Shown here piece after piece: positions 7,480 to 14,345 of a DNA stretch of 64,000 nt; position 1 is the stretch's first letter; every line of letters begins with the position of its first letter. Both the position numbers and the translations under genes were made by a program. The stretch spans positions 148,016 to 212,015 of the forward strand of contig NZ_SCKT01000005.1 in the NCBI RefSeq assembly GCF_014155765.1. Reading direction: 5' to 3'. The notes under the pieces were generated by a model, which saw nothing but the letters and a program-made list of their open reading frames with translations, searched no databases and was not told the DNA's origin. The stretch comes from Pantoea dispersa (GTDB lineage: Bacteria; Pseudomonadota; Gammaproteobacteria; Enterobacterales; Enterobacteriaceae).

Positions 7480-8562
7480 TCAATTTTTGGGTGCGTAGTA
7501 AATAGAAGAATATTGCAAGTAGGTCTCAATGCTATCACCATGGTTAGTTTTGAGTAATGCATTTATAGTTGTTGAAATAGATGACTGTTTAGAGTTTAAG
7601 TCAAAAATGGCGTATTTGGGTAAGTAATTAGGTCTTATTGACATAGAGGCCATTGACAAACAATTGAAGCTGTATATTACTCCGGAGTTTTTATCAATTG
7701 CAGTAATCTTATTGTCTGGCAAGCATATTAATTTTAAATCTATGTCGCCATGAAAGATTGGAACCTCATCTTTAAATTCATCAAATGCAACAACATCACG
7801 AATGAAGAATGGGGTTGCTCGGAGAAGTATTCCATTAGCATGTGCTACAGCCATGCCAGCTTTAGCACTTCCTCCTGATAATGCTATCCCACTTCCAAGC
7901 CAAGAGTAACTAACTCCACTTCCTAGTGTAACAACTGTATTTACACCAAGCTTCCTAAGTCTAGCTCTGTCATTATCTTCAATAATTGGTGAAATATCAG
8001 TGACTCTTGTTGTTTTTTTATTTTCGATTAAATGCGGCCAGTTTTTCTCGATTATTTCTAAAGTTTTACTATTTGACCATAGCTGAGATCCGTGTTCATA
8101 TACGCCTAAACAATAAACTGTGTCGTTTGTTATGTGCGCTATTAAAATCGGGCCGCTTCTCGCAGAGAATAAATTTCCTTTTTTATCTTTTTCAACTCCA
8201 ACTCCCAAATGTAAATGGTATAGTCCAAACTCCAAATGCATTCCATCATTAAACTTTGGATTGTATATCTGCTTGCTAAGATGTAGGTTTAAATTATATC
8301 CATTAGATATTTTGAACTTTAATTGATCGTATCCATTTTTTACATTGACAGGACAGAGAAAATCGCTTGATTCAATAACCATCCTTTTTTTTTGAGGGAT
8401 GAGGATATGATAGATGTTCATTAAAGTATCTATTGGGCTTACATGCAACTCGGAAACATCAATGCCGTATTCATTACGTAATATTTTTATGCAGATGTCA
8501 TTTCTATCTTTAAATGGATTAAATTTAATATTATATAATATATGAGAGGTGTTTTTTTTCAT
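7480..8562 (-). CDS. Unrecognised 360-residue island protein
   Basis: I do not recognise this family. The protein is Asn/Lys/Ile-rich, has no signal peptide and no clear transmembrane helix. Visible marks: HLEFGLYHLHLGVG at ~110-123, RSGPILIAHI at ~136-145, VYEHGSQLW at ~155-163 and KNWPHL soon after, a His-rich set that could form a metal or catalytic site. Next is a Gly/Ser-rich stretch (TLGSGVSYSWLGSG..., ~212-240) and a C-terminal part ending SSIYYAPKN. The open frame has survived while the neighbouring int and gpD decayed. It is much more AT-rich than the core genes and sits between ogr and the attachment site, so phage cargo (defence, toxin or exclusion) is the natural inference. No partner gene lies beside it on the same strand. 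Confidence 0.7.
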   Translation of the reverse strand: MKKNTSHILYNIKFNPFKDRNDICIKILRNEYGIDVSELHVSPIDTLMNIYHILIPQKKRMVIESSDFLCPVNVKNGYDQLKFKISNGYNLNLHLSKQIYNPKFNDGMHLEFGLYHLHLGVGVEKDKKGNLFSARSGPILIAHITNDTVYCLGVYEHGSQLWSNSKTLEIIEKNWPHLIENKKTTRVTDISPIIEDNDRARLRKLGVNTVVTLGSGVSYSWLGSGIALSGGSAKAGMAVAHANGILLRATPFFIRDVVAFDEFKDEVPIFHGDIDLKLICLPDNKITAIDKNSGVIYSFNCLSMASMSIRPNYLPKYAIFDLNSKQSSISTTINALLKTNHGDSIETYLQYSSIYYAPKN

Positions 8563-8582
8563 AATAATTTACCTGTTTAAAT

Positions 8583-8600
8583 TGGCTGGCTAGCAAGCCA
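8583..8600. promoter_or_regulatory. Near-palindrome upstream of the 360-residue gene
   Basis: TGGCTGGCTAGCAAGCCA is symmetric except for one base pair and lies 20 bases before the start codon, where an operator or leader structure would act. Its function is an inference from position only. Confidence 0.35.
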
Positions 8601-8840
8601 TTAATTTGACGGTTTCCATCTTGTTTATTAATTATTTCACACGACACTATTATTTCAACCGAATCATTTAAAAATTGGGATCTTATTCATCTTTGTTTAA
8701 CCACAGCTGTAAGTGGGTTGAGATTTTGTAACGCGACCTTCCTCTTAGATGTTAACAACTGAAGTTGAATATAGAGATTAACGAGGTTTGTTTACATTCT
8801 TGAGTACTCAAAATGGCTGAGGCCTATGTCAGAGAAAAAA

Positions 8841-8863
8841 TCTGCTGCCATTTTGCTGCCAAT
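8841..8863 (+). repeat. Arm-type integrase site, right pair
   Basis: Second copy (22 of 23 bases) of the paired TGCTGCCA repeat at 3382-3404, 99 bases left of the attR core and in the same orientation. Confidence 0.65.
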
Positions 8864-8931
8864 GGCGGATTCTTAAAACAAAAAAGCCACCATGAAAGGC
8901 GGCTTAACTGCATGATTTACATCACTAAATT

Positions 8932-9007
8932 TGGTGGCCCCTGCTGGGTTTGAACCAGCGACCAAGCGATTATGAGTCGCCTGCTCTAACCACTGAGCTA
9001 AGGGGCC
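8932..9007 (-). tRNA. ileX: tRNA-Ile2 (anticodon CAT, lysidine-modified), prophage attachment site
   Basis: 76 bases with encoded CCA, GGCCCC acceptor stem, TTAGCTCAG D-arm and GGTTCAAACC T-arm. Anticodon CAT is at 8974-8972. The acceptor and anticodon arms match the minor isoleucine tRNA of enterobacteria, which becomes an AUA reader after TilS modifies C34 to lysidine, rather than a methionine tRNA. The 16-base core shared with 3276-3291 covers the anticodon loop and the 3' side of the anticodon stem, so the integrating phage supplied the present 3' end. Confidence 0.93.
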
Positions 9008-9019
9008 AGCGGAGCGGGG

Positions 9020-9048
9020 ATTATAAAGTATCTCGGTGGGGCGATCCA
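9020..9048 (-). promoter_or_regulatory. Promoter of ileX
   Basis: Perfect -10 TATAAT at 9025-9020, followed by a GC-rich discriminator (CCCCGC) typical of stringently controlled stable-RNA promoters, 12 bases before the tRNA 5' end. The -35 (TGGATC at 9048-9043, 17-base spacing) is weak. Confidence 0.6.
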
Positions 9049-9165
9049 GCGTTGCGCAATCGGTTGGTGAAAATTCCCGCAATCACTGAGTCCTTGATCT
9101 GACAGCAAAAAATCCCGCAACCCTGACAGAAGCGGGCAATAAGCGCCCACTGCTGTCGCGTTTTT

Positions 9166-9193
9166 GAGACAAGGCTTGCTGCTGCCTTGTCTC
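9166..9193. terminator. Hairpin downstream of the SDR gene
   Basis: Perfect 10-base stem GAGACAAGGC / GCCTTGTCTC with an 8-base loop, 13 bases past the SDR stop. On the minus strand it is followed by an A run, not a U run, so it is not a classical intrinsic terminator. Confidence 0.4.
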
Positions 9194-9206
9194 ATGCTGG
9201 TCTGAC

Positions 9207-9989
9207 TCAGCGATAACGCGTGGCGGGCTTATTCAGCGAGATAAATGGCAGGATGGCGCCACGCGCCTGCTCAAAGCTGTGCCACAGGCCCATATCTTCC
9301 ACCGAAGGAATGGTGATCGCTTCGCCGTCATCCAGACCGCGCAGCGCGGCGGCGACTAAGTCGTCGACCTCCATCACCATCTCTGCCGGCAGGTCATCCA
9401 CCGAACGCCCGGTGCGCTGAAAGATCTCGGTGCGCGTCAGGCCCGGCAGCAGCGCCTGTACGCGTACGTTGTGGCCCGCCAGCTCGCGCTGCATGTTACG
9501 CGTCAGCGAGAGCACAAAGGCTTTCGTCGCATTGTAGGCCCCGTTTGCCTGCTCATGGACCAGCGCCAGTACCGACGCCACATTCACGATGGTGCCCGCG
9601 TTGCGGCTGCGGAAAACCTGCGCGGCCGTATGAGAAAGCTGCGTCAGCGCCACCACGTTCAGTGCCAGCATGGTTTGCGTCTGGTCGATGCTGGCATCGA
9701 TAAACTCGCCTTCCACCGTCATGCCCGCATTGTTGATCAGCGTGGTAATACGCGTATTGTCCCGCAGCTCGCTATCAATACGCGCCAGATCCTCATGGCG
9801 CGTCAGGTCCGCGGCCAGCACGTTGACTTCCACGCCGTGCGCTTCGTGCAGCGATTGCGCCAGTGCGCTCAGACGTGCAGCATCGCGCGCCACCAGAATC
9901 AGGTCGTTGCCGCGTGCGGCCAGCTGTTTAGCGTAAGTTGCGCCGATACCGCTGGAAGCGCCGGTGATTAAAGCCAGTTGGTGTGACAT
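9207..9989 (-). CDS. Short-chain dehydrogenase/reductase (SDR)
   Basis: 260 residues from the ATG at 9989, with MSHQLALITG at the start; an upstream ATG at 10061 would run through the operator region and is rejected. Classical SDR marks are present: nucleotide loop TGASSGIG (~10-17), NNAG at ~85 and catalytic YNATK with Ser upstream (~150). It is a cytosolic NAD(P)H-dependent oxidoreductase of unknown substrate. It is transcribed away from the TetR-type gene at 10126, and three palindromes fill the gap, so it is very likely repressed by that protein and induced by a small molecule it modifies. Confidence 0.85.
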   Translation of the reverse strand: MSHQLALITGASSGIGATYAKQLAARGNDLILVARDAARLSALAQSLHEAHGVEVNVLAADLTRHEDLARIDSELRDNTRITTLINNAGMTVEGEFIDASIDQTQTMLALNVVALTQLSHTAAQVFRSRNAGTIVNVASVLALVHEQANGAYNATKAFVLSLTRNMQRELAGHNVRVQALLPGLTRTEIFQRTGRSVDDLPAEMVMEVDDLVAAALRGLDDGEAITIPSVEDMGLWHSFEQARGAILPFISLNKPATRYR

Positions 9990-10003
9990 GGGAGAGCCCT
10001 CTG

Positions 10004-10084
10004 TATGATGGTCGTCATATTGGTGTGCTGATAATATGACGACCATCATATCTATCGTCAAGCTGGAATATGACGATCGTAATA
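10004..10084. promoter_or_regulatory. Three operator palindromes for the divergent TetR regulator
   Basis: Three copies of a 16-base palindrome: TATGATGGTCGTCATA (10004-10019), its exact complement (10035-10050) and TATGACGATCGTAATA (10069-10084), with a half site TATCGTCA at 10053-10060. They fill the gap between the SDR and tetR-type genes and should control both directions. Confidence 0.8.
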
Positions 10085-10125
10085 ATTAAACTGATTGCCA
10101 TTAACGATGAGCAGGGTAACAACCG

Positions 10126-10713
10126 ATGGAAAAGCTAAGCCATAAGGCGCGCACGCGGCAGCGCATTCTGGAAGAAGCGGCGGTGGTGATGCGCGAATGC
10201 GGCACCGAAGGCATTGGCGTGGCAGCGCTGATGAAGCGCGTTGGCCTGACGCACGGTGGGTTTTATGCGCACTTTGCCTCGCGTGAAGCGCTGGTCGAAG
10301 CGGTGATTAGCGAGATGTTTGCCGACTCGGCGCAGCGTTTTGCCGCCGTGCTGGCGATTGAGGATCCGGCTGAACGGCTGAATCAGTGGATCGACCGCTA
10401 TCTGTCGGACCAGCACTGTGGCGCGCCGGGCGAGGGCTGCCCGATACCGGCGCTGGTCAGCGAAGTGGCGCATTTACCGCCGGATGCGCGGGCGCTGTTT
10501 TCAGCGAAGCGCGAAGCGGTGCGGCGTCAGCTGGTACAGGCGCTGCAGCAGCTGGGACATGCGCAGGCGGAGAGCATCGCCAGCAGCATGCAGGCCGAAA
10601 TGGTCGGTGCGCTGGCGCTGGCGCGCGCCTGTACTGACGAGGCGGAAGCGCGCCAGATGCTGGAGGTGACGCGTCAGGCAGTCAAACTGCGCGCCGGGCT
10701 GGTGACAGCATGA
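10126..10713 (+). CDS. TetR/AcrR family repressor divergent from the SDR
   Basis: 195 residues. The N-terminal helix-turn-helix is clear (RTRQRILEEA, then VAALMKRVGLTHGGFYAHF). The C-terminal domain resembles the TetR_C groups that control reductases; the segment CGAPGEGCPIPAL holds two Cys that could sense electrophiles, as in NemR-type regulators, though this is inference. Three operator palindromes lie just upstream. The stop overlaps the mug start by ATGA (10710-10713), coupling a DNA repair glycosylase to this regulator. Confidence 0.85.
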   Translation: MEKLSHKARTRQRILEEAAVVMRECGTEGIGVAALMKRVGLTHGGFYAHFASREALVEAVISEMFADSAQRFAAVLAIEDPAERLNQWIDRYLSDQHCGAPGEGCPIPALVSEVAHLPPDARALFSAKREAVRRQLVQALQQLGHAQAESIASSMQAEMVGALALARACTDEAEARQMLEVTRQAVKLRAGLVTA

Positions 10714-11225
10714 GCGATCACGACATCCGCGACATCATCGCGCCCGATTTGCAGGTGCTGTTTTGCGGCATCAATCCGGGCAAATCCTCGGCGCATACCG
10801 GCTTTCACTTTGCGCATCCCGGCAACCGCTTCTGGAAGGTGATTCATCAGGCCGGATTTACCCGCGAGCAGTTGCTGCCGGAGCAGGAACAGCGGCTGCT
10901 GGAGACCGGCTGCGGCATCACCATGCTGGTTGAGCGCCCCACCATTCAGGCCAGCGAGCTGGCGGGCGCGGAGCTGCGTGACGGCGGCGCGCGTCTGCAG
11001 GAAAAGGTGCTGCGCTTTCAGCCGCGCGCGCTGGCGGTGCTGGGTAAGGATGCGTTTCAGAAGGCGTTTCGTCAGCGCAACGTGGCATGGGGCGAGCAGC
11101 CGCAGTTGCTGGGCGAAACCCGTTTATGGGTGCTGCCCAATCCTAGCGGGTTAAACCGCGCTTCGCTGGAAGAGATGGTCGCCGCTTATCGCCAGCTTCA
11201 TGATTGGTTACAGAATAAGGCGTGA
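10710..11225 (+). CDS. mug: G/U(T) mismatch-specific DNA glycosylase
   Basis: 171 residues, near the E. coli Mug length of 168. It removes uracil, thymine and ethenocytosine opposite G to begin base excision repair. Family motifs are visible: GINPG near residue 20, with the catalytic Asn in that motif, NRFWK (~45) and the DNA-intercalating region with LPNPSG near residue 145. mug lies next to rpoD in E. coli too, so synteny supports the call. Here it is the second gene of a tetR-led unit with a 4-base overlap, which may place it under the regulator's control. Confidence 0.93.
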   Translation: MSDHDIRDIIAPDLQVLFCGINPGKSSAHTGFHFAHPGNRFWKVIHQAGFTREQLLPEQEQRLLETGCGITMLVERPTIQASELAGAELRDGGARLQEKVLRFQPRALAVLGKDAFQKAFRQRNVAWGEQPQLLGETRLWVLPNPSGLNRASLEEMVAAYRQLHDWLQNKA

Positions 11226-11313
11226 GCTGGCTCTGTTTCATCAGGTAATAACGTTGTTCATCGTTTTGTTTCTGGCTACACCGGATGCTCCACGCAAAAA
11301 AAGGAGCAGGGAG

Positions 11314-12075
11314 ATGAAGCAACGCACCATGGTTCTGGCGGCACTGCTACTGGCGGCGCAACCGGGCGTCCAGGCCGCAACGCTGAAGGTATTCAGTTCC
11401 GGCGGTATGTACCCGGTGATTGAAAGCCTGAAGCAGGATTATCAGCAGCAGAGCGGTGACAGCATTGAGCTGGAAGCGGCGCCGTCGATGGGTGATACGC
11501 CGCAGGCGATTCCTAATCGCCTTAAACGCCATGAAAGCGCCGATGTGCTGGTAATGGTGGATTACGCCATCAAGCCGCTGGAGCAGGCGAAATGGGTGGA
11601 TAGCGCCAGCCATCAGGTGCTGGCGCACTCGTACATTGCCATGGCGGTGAAGCAGGGCACCACGCCGCCGGATATCAGTACCGTCGCGAAGTTCAAACAG
11701 GTGCTGACCTCCGCCTCAAGTATCGCTGTGTCTGACAGCGCCAGCGGCAAATATATTCAGAGCAAGATGCTGGATAAGCTGCAGCTGGGCCCGAAAACGG
11801 CGGCGAAGATCACCGTGATTCCGGCCACGCCGGTGGGTGAGGCGGTCGCGCAGGGCAAAGCCGAGCTGGGCTTCCAGCAGAACAGCGAGCTGAAGGCGGT
11901 GAAAGGCATTACTATCGTGGGACTGATTCCGCCGGCGGCACAGCAGGATACGCTGTACGGTGCGGTGATCACGCGCAGCAGCCAGCAGCAGCAGGCCGCG
12001 GCGAAGTTCGTGAAATACCTGCAGAGCGACAAGGCGCGCAGCGTGATGCAGGAGAAAGGGCTGACGCCATACTGA
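11314..12075 (+). CDS. Periplasmic ModA-like substrate-binding protein
   Basis: 253 residues from the ATG at 11314, which follows AAGGAG; the upstream open frame from 11200 overlaps mug and is rejected. Residues 1-20 form a signal peptide (MKQRTMVLAALLLAAQPGVQA, cleaved after AQA or nearby). The mature part starts LKVFSSGGMYPVI and has the molybdate-binding-protein type II fold (ASMGDTP-like loop, SDSASGKYI, GKAELGFQQNSEL). No permease or ATPase gene is beside it, so it may be an orphan receptor or have a role other than transport. Ligand not deducible; anion binding is plausible. Confidence 0.75.
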   Translation: MKQRTMVLAALLLAAQPGVQAATLKVFSSGGMYPVIESLKQDYQQQSGDSIELEAAPSMGDTPQAIPNRLKRHESADVLVMVDYAIKPLEQAKWVDSASHQVLAHSYIAMAVKQGTTPPDISTVAKFKQVLTSASSIAVSDSASGKYIQSKMLDKLQLGPKTAAKITVIPATPVGEAVAQGKAELGFQQNSELKAVKGITIVGLIPPAAQQDTLYGAVITRSSQQQQAAAKFVKYLQSDKARSVMQEKGLTPY

Positions 12076-12083
12076 AGACAATA

Positions 12084-12109
12084 AAAAACCCCGGCAAGCC
12101 GGGGTTTTT
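12084..12109. terminator. Bidirectional terminator between the ModA-like gene and rpoD
   Basis: AAAAACCCCGGC CAAG-type loop GCCGGGGTTTTT: an 8-base GC stem with an A run on one side and a T run on the other, serving both converging genes. Confidence 0.9.
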
Positions 12110-12122
12110 ACTGACAGGACGA

Positions 12123-13967
12123 TTAATCATCGAGGAAGCTACGCAGCACTTCCGAGCGGCTCGGATGGCGCAGTTTACGCAGCGCTTTGGCTTCAATCTG
12201 ACGGATACGCTCACGCGTTACGTCAAACTGTTTACCCACCTCTTCCAGCGTGTGGTCGGTGTTCATATCGATACCGAAACGCATACGCAGGACTTTGGCT
12301 TCACGCGCGGTCAGGCCAGCCAGCACGTCGTGTGTGGCAGAACGCAGGCTTTCCGAGGTTGCGGAATCCAGCGGCAGCTCCAGCGTGGTGTCTTCGATAA
12401 AGTCGCCCAGATGCGAATCTTCATCATCACCAATCGGCGTCTCCATGGAGATCGGCTCTTTAGCGATTTTCAGCACCTTACGGATTTTATCTTCCGGCAT
12501 CAGCATGCGCTCGGCCAGCTCTTCCGGCGTTGGCTCGCGGCCCATCTCCTGCAGCATCTGGCGCGAAATACGGTTGAGTTTGTTAATGGTCTCAATCATA
12601 TGCACCGGAATACGGATGGTACGCGCCTGGTCGGCGATGGAACGGGTGATAGCCTGACGGATCCACCAGGTGGCGTAAGTTGAGAACTTATAGCCACGGC
12701 GATATTCAAACTTATCAACCGCTTTCATCAGACCGATGTTGCCTTCCTGAATCAGGTCGAGGAACTGCAGGCCACGGTTGGTGTACTTCTTGGCGATGGA
12801 GATCACCAGACGCAGGTTAGCCTCAACCATCTCTTTCTTCGCACGACGCGCTTTGGCTTCGCCGATCGACATACGACGGTTGATGTCTTTCACCTGCTCA
12901 ATGGTCAGGCCGGTCTCTTCTTCGATCTGCAGCAGTTTCTGCAGCGAACGCATGACATCTTCTTCCACTTCCTGCAGTTTTTCCGACCACGGTTTGTTCA
13001 TGGCCAGTGCCGCTTTGAACCAGCTCTCACTGGTTTCATTACCGGTAAACAGGGTGATGAAGTTTTTCTTCGGCATTTTGCACAGTTCAACACACAGCTT
13101 CATGATCAGGCGCTCTTGCGTGCGCACGCGCTCCATCATTTCACGCATGTTGTTCACCAGGTAATCGAACTGCTTCGGTACCAGGCGGAACTGTTTGAAC
13201 ACTTCAGAGAGATTGTTGATCTCGGCCACGGCGTCCGCATGGCTGCGGCCTTTGGCTTTGATCACGGTGCGCGTAGTTTCGTACTGCGTACGCAGGTCGT
13301 TAAACTTCTCGCGCGCCAGTTCCGGATCGATAGAGTTATCGTCGTCGGAGCTGTCGTCGTCGCTCTCTTCGTCTTCCTCTTCGTCGTCGTCGCGGTCTTC
13401 TTCCGACAGCTCAGAACCGACGTGGGTCGCGGTTGGCGCCAGATCTTCCTCGGCGTTCGGATCGACGAAACCGGTGATCAGGTCAGACAGGCGTGACTCG
13501 CCCGCTTCAACGCGATCGTACTGATCGAGCAGGTAGGTGATTGCTTCCGGGTATTCGGCGACAGAGCATTGCACCTGGTTGATACCGTCTTCGATACGCT
13601 TGGCGATGTCGATTTCGCCTTCACGCGTCAGCAGCTCAACGGTACCCATTTCACGCATGTACATGCGAACCGGGTCGGTGGTACGGCCAATTTCAGATTC
13701 AACGCTGGATAATACCTGAGCGGCAGCTTCCGCGGCATCTTCGTCAGTATCGGTGCTGTTTTCATTCAGCATCAGATCATCGGCATCCGGGGCTTCTTCC
13801 ACCACCTGAATACCCATATCGTTGATCATTTGGATGATGTCTTCGATCTGATCGGAGTCGACGATATCTTCCGGCAGATGGTCATTGACCTCAGCATAGG
13901 TCAGATAGCCCTGCTCCTTACCACGGGTGACAAGCAGCTTAAGCTGTGACTGCGGGTTTTGCTCCAT
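12123..13967 (-). CDS. rpoD: RNA polymerase primary sigma factor (sigma 70)
   Basis: 614 residues against 613 in E. coli. Region 1.1 is at the N-terminus ([13 protein letters not shown]), with a long acidic Asp/Glu/Ser tract around residues 190-215 in the non-conserved region. Regions 2.1-2.4 include the -10 recognition segment ([14 protein letters not shown]). Region 4.2 has the -35 helix-turn-helix ([20 protein letters not shown]). It is the last gene of the rpsU-dnaG-rpoD macromolecular synthesis operon. A further internal promoter, as in E. coli, is likely but not resolved here. Confidence 0.98.
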   Translation of the reverse strand: MEQNPQSQLKLLVTRGKEQGYLTYAEVNDHLPEDIVDSDQIEDIIQMINDMGIQVVEEAPDADDLMLNENSTDTDEDAAEAAAQVLSSVESEIGRTTDPVRMYMREMGTVELLTREGEIDIAKRIEDGINQVQCSVAEYPEAITYLLDQYDRVEAGESRLSDLITGFVDPNAEEDLAPTATHVGSELSEEDRDDDEEEDEESDDDSSDDDNSIDPELAREKFNDLRTQYETTRTVIKAKGRSHADAVAEINNLSEVFKQFRLVPKQFDYLVNNMREMMERVRTQERLIMKLCVELCKMPKKNFITLFTGNETSESWFKAALAMNKPWSEKLQEVEEDVMRSLQKLLQIEEETGLTIEQVKDINRRMSIGEAKARRAKKEMVEANLRLVISIAKKYTNRGLQFLDLIQEGNIGLMKAVDKFEYRRGYKFSTYATWWIRQAITRSIADQARTIRIPVHMIETINKLNRISRQMLQEMGREPTPEELAERMLMPEDKIRKVLKIAKEPISMETPIGDDEDSHLGDFIEDTTLELPLDSATSESLRSATHDVLAGLTAREAKVLRMRFGIDMNTDHTLEEVGKQFDVTRERIRQIEAKALRKLRHPSRSEVLRSFLDD

Positions 13968-14345
13968 AAGACGGTATCCACACTTCTGTTAATTAGATTG
14001 GTGTCGGTCGGCAGCGAGCCAACTATAACAGTGAAGGCGTTGTATTTTTGCCGCTGCCTTCAACGCGGCCAGGGCTTTGGCCCATCGTAAATCGGCACTT
14101 AAGCCGCTTAATATTCTGTCCGGCGCTAACTTACTTGCCATTTTCAATGCTGGCAGTGCTTCCAATCCTCACGTACGCCAGTACGCTCGGGTTGCTGCGC
14201 GCTGGCAGCCTTGAAACTGACAGCGACGTTAACGCCTCTGGTATTTATGCATTGCTTCCGGCTTCGCTTACAGCGTCCATAAACCAGAAACATCAGGCAA
14301 GAACGGCGGCGTTATCAGCCTTCATCATTCTGACCCGGTAAAATC
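13968..14345. other. dnaG-rpoD intergenic region with possible dispersed element
   Basis: 378 bases without a convincing gene; a 97-codon frame on the plus strand has no family look. The middle (about 14100-14300) has a mosaic of short partial palindromes, such as CGTACGCCAGTACG, and resembles intergenic repeat units of enterobacteria, though I cannot name one. It is longer than the corresponding E. coli gap as I recall it. Confidence 0.4.

Larger units (their letters stand above)
8563..8931. other. Non-coding right end of the island
   Basis: AT-rich sequence between the unknown gene and the tRNA. It holds an 18-base near-palindrome at 8583-8600 and the right arm-type repeat at 8841-8863. 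No gene seen. Confidence 0.5.
3245..8978. mobile_element. Remnant of a P2-like prophage integrated in tRNA-Ile2
   Basis: A 5.7-kb AT-rich segment bounded by direct copies of the 3' half of the ileX tRNA (3245-3291 and 8932-8978, offset exactly 5687 bases). A 16-base core, CAAGCGATTATGAGTC, is identical in both. Inside each end, about 90-100 bases from the core, is a paired TGCTGCCA repeat typical of integrase arm sites. Order inside: OLD-type ATPase gene (+), decayed integrase (-), C-terminal fragment of P2 gpD (+), ogr (+), unknown gene (-). In P2, D-ogr lies on one side of attP and int on the other. Here int faces the left attachment copy and D-ogr the right one, as in an integrated P2-type prophage, so one deletion has removed everything between the two ends. 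Confidence 0.85.

Noticed and set aside
14048-14341. A 97-codon frame in the dnaG-rpoD gap
   Set aside because: No ribosome site, no family look, and it lies on the strand opposite the operon.
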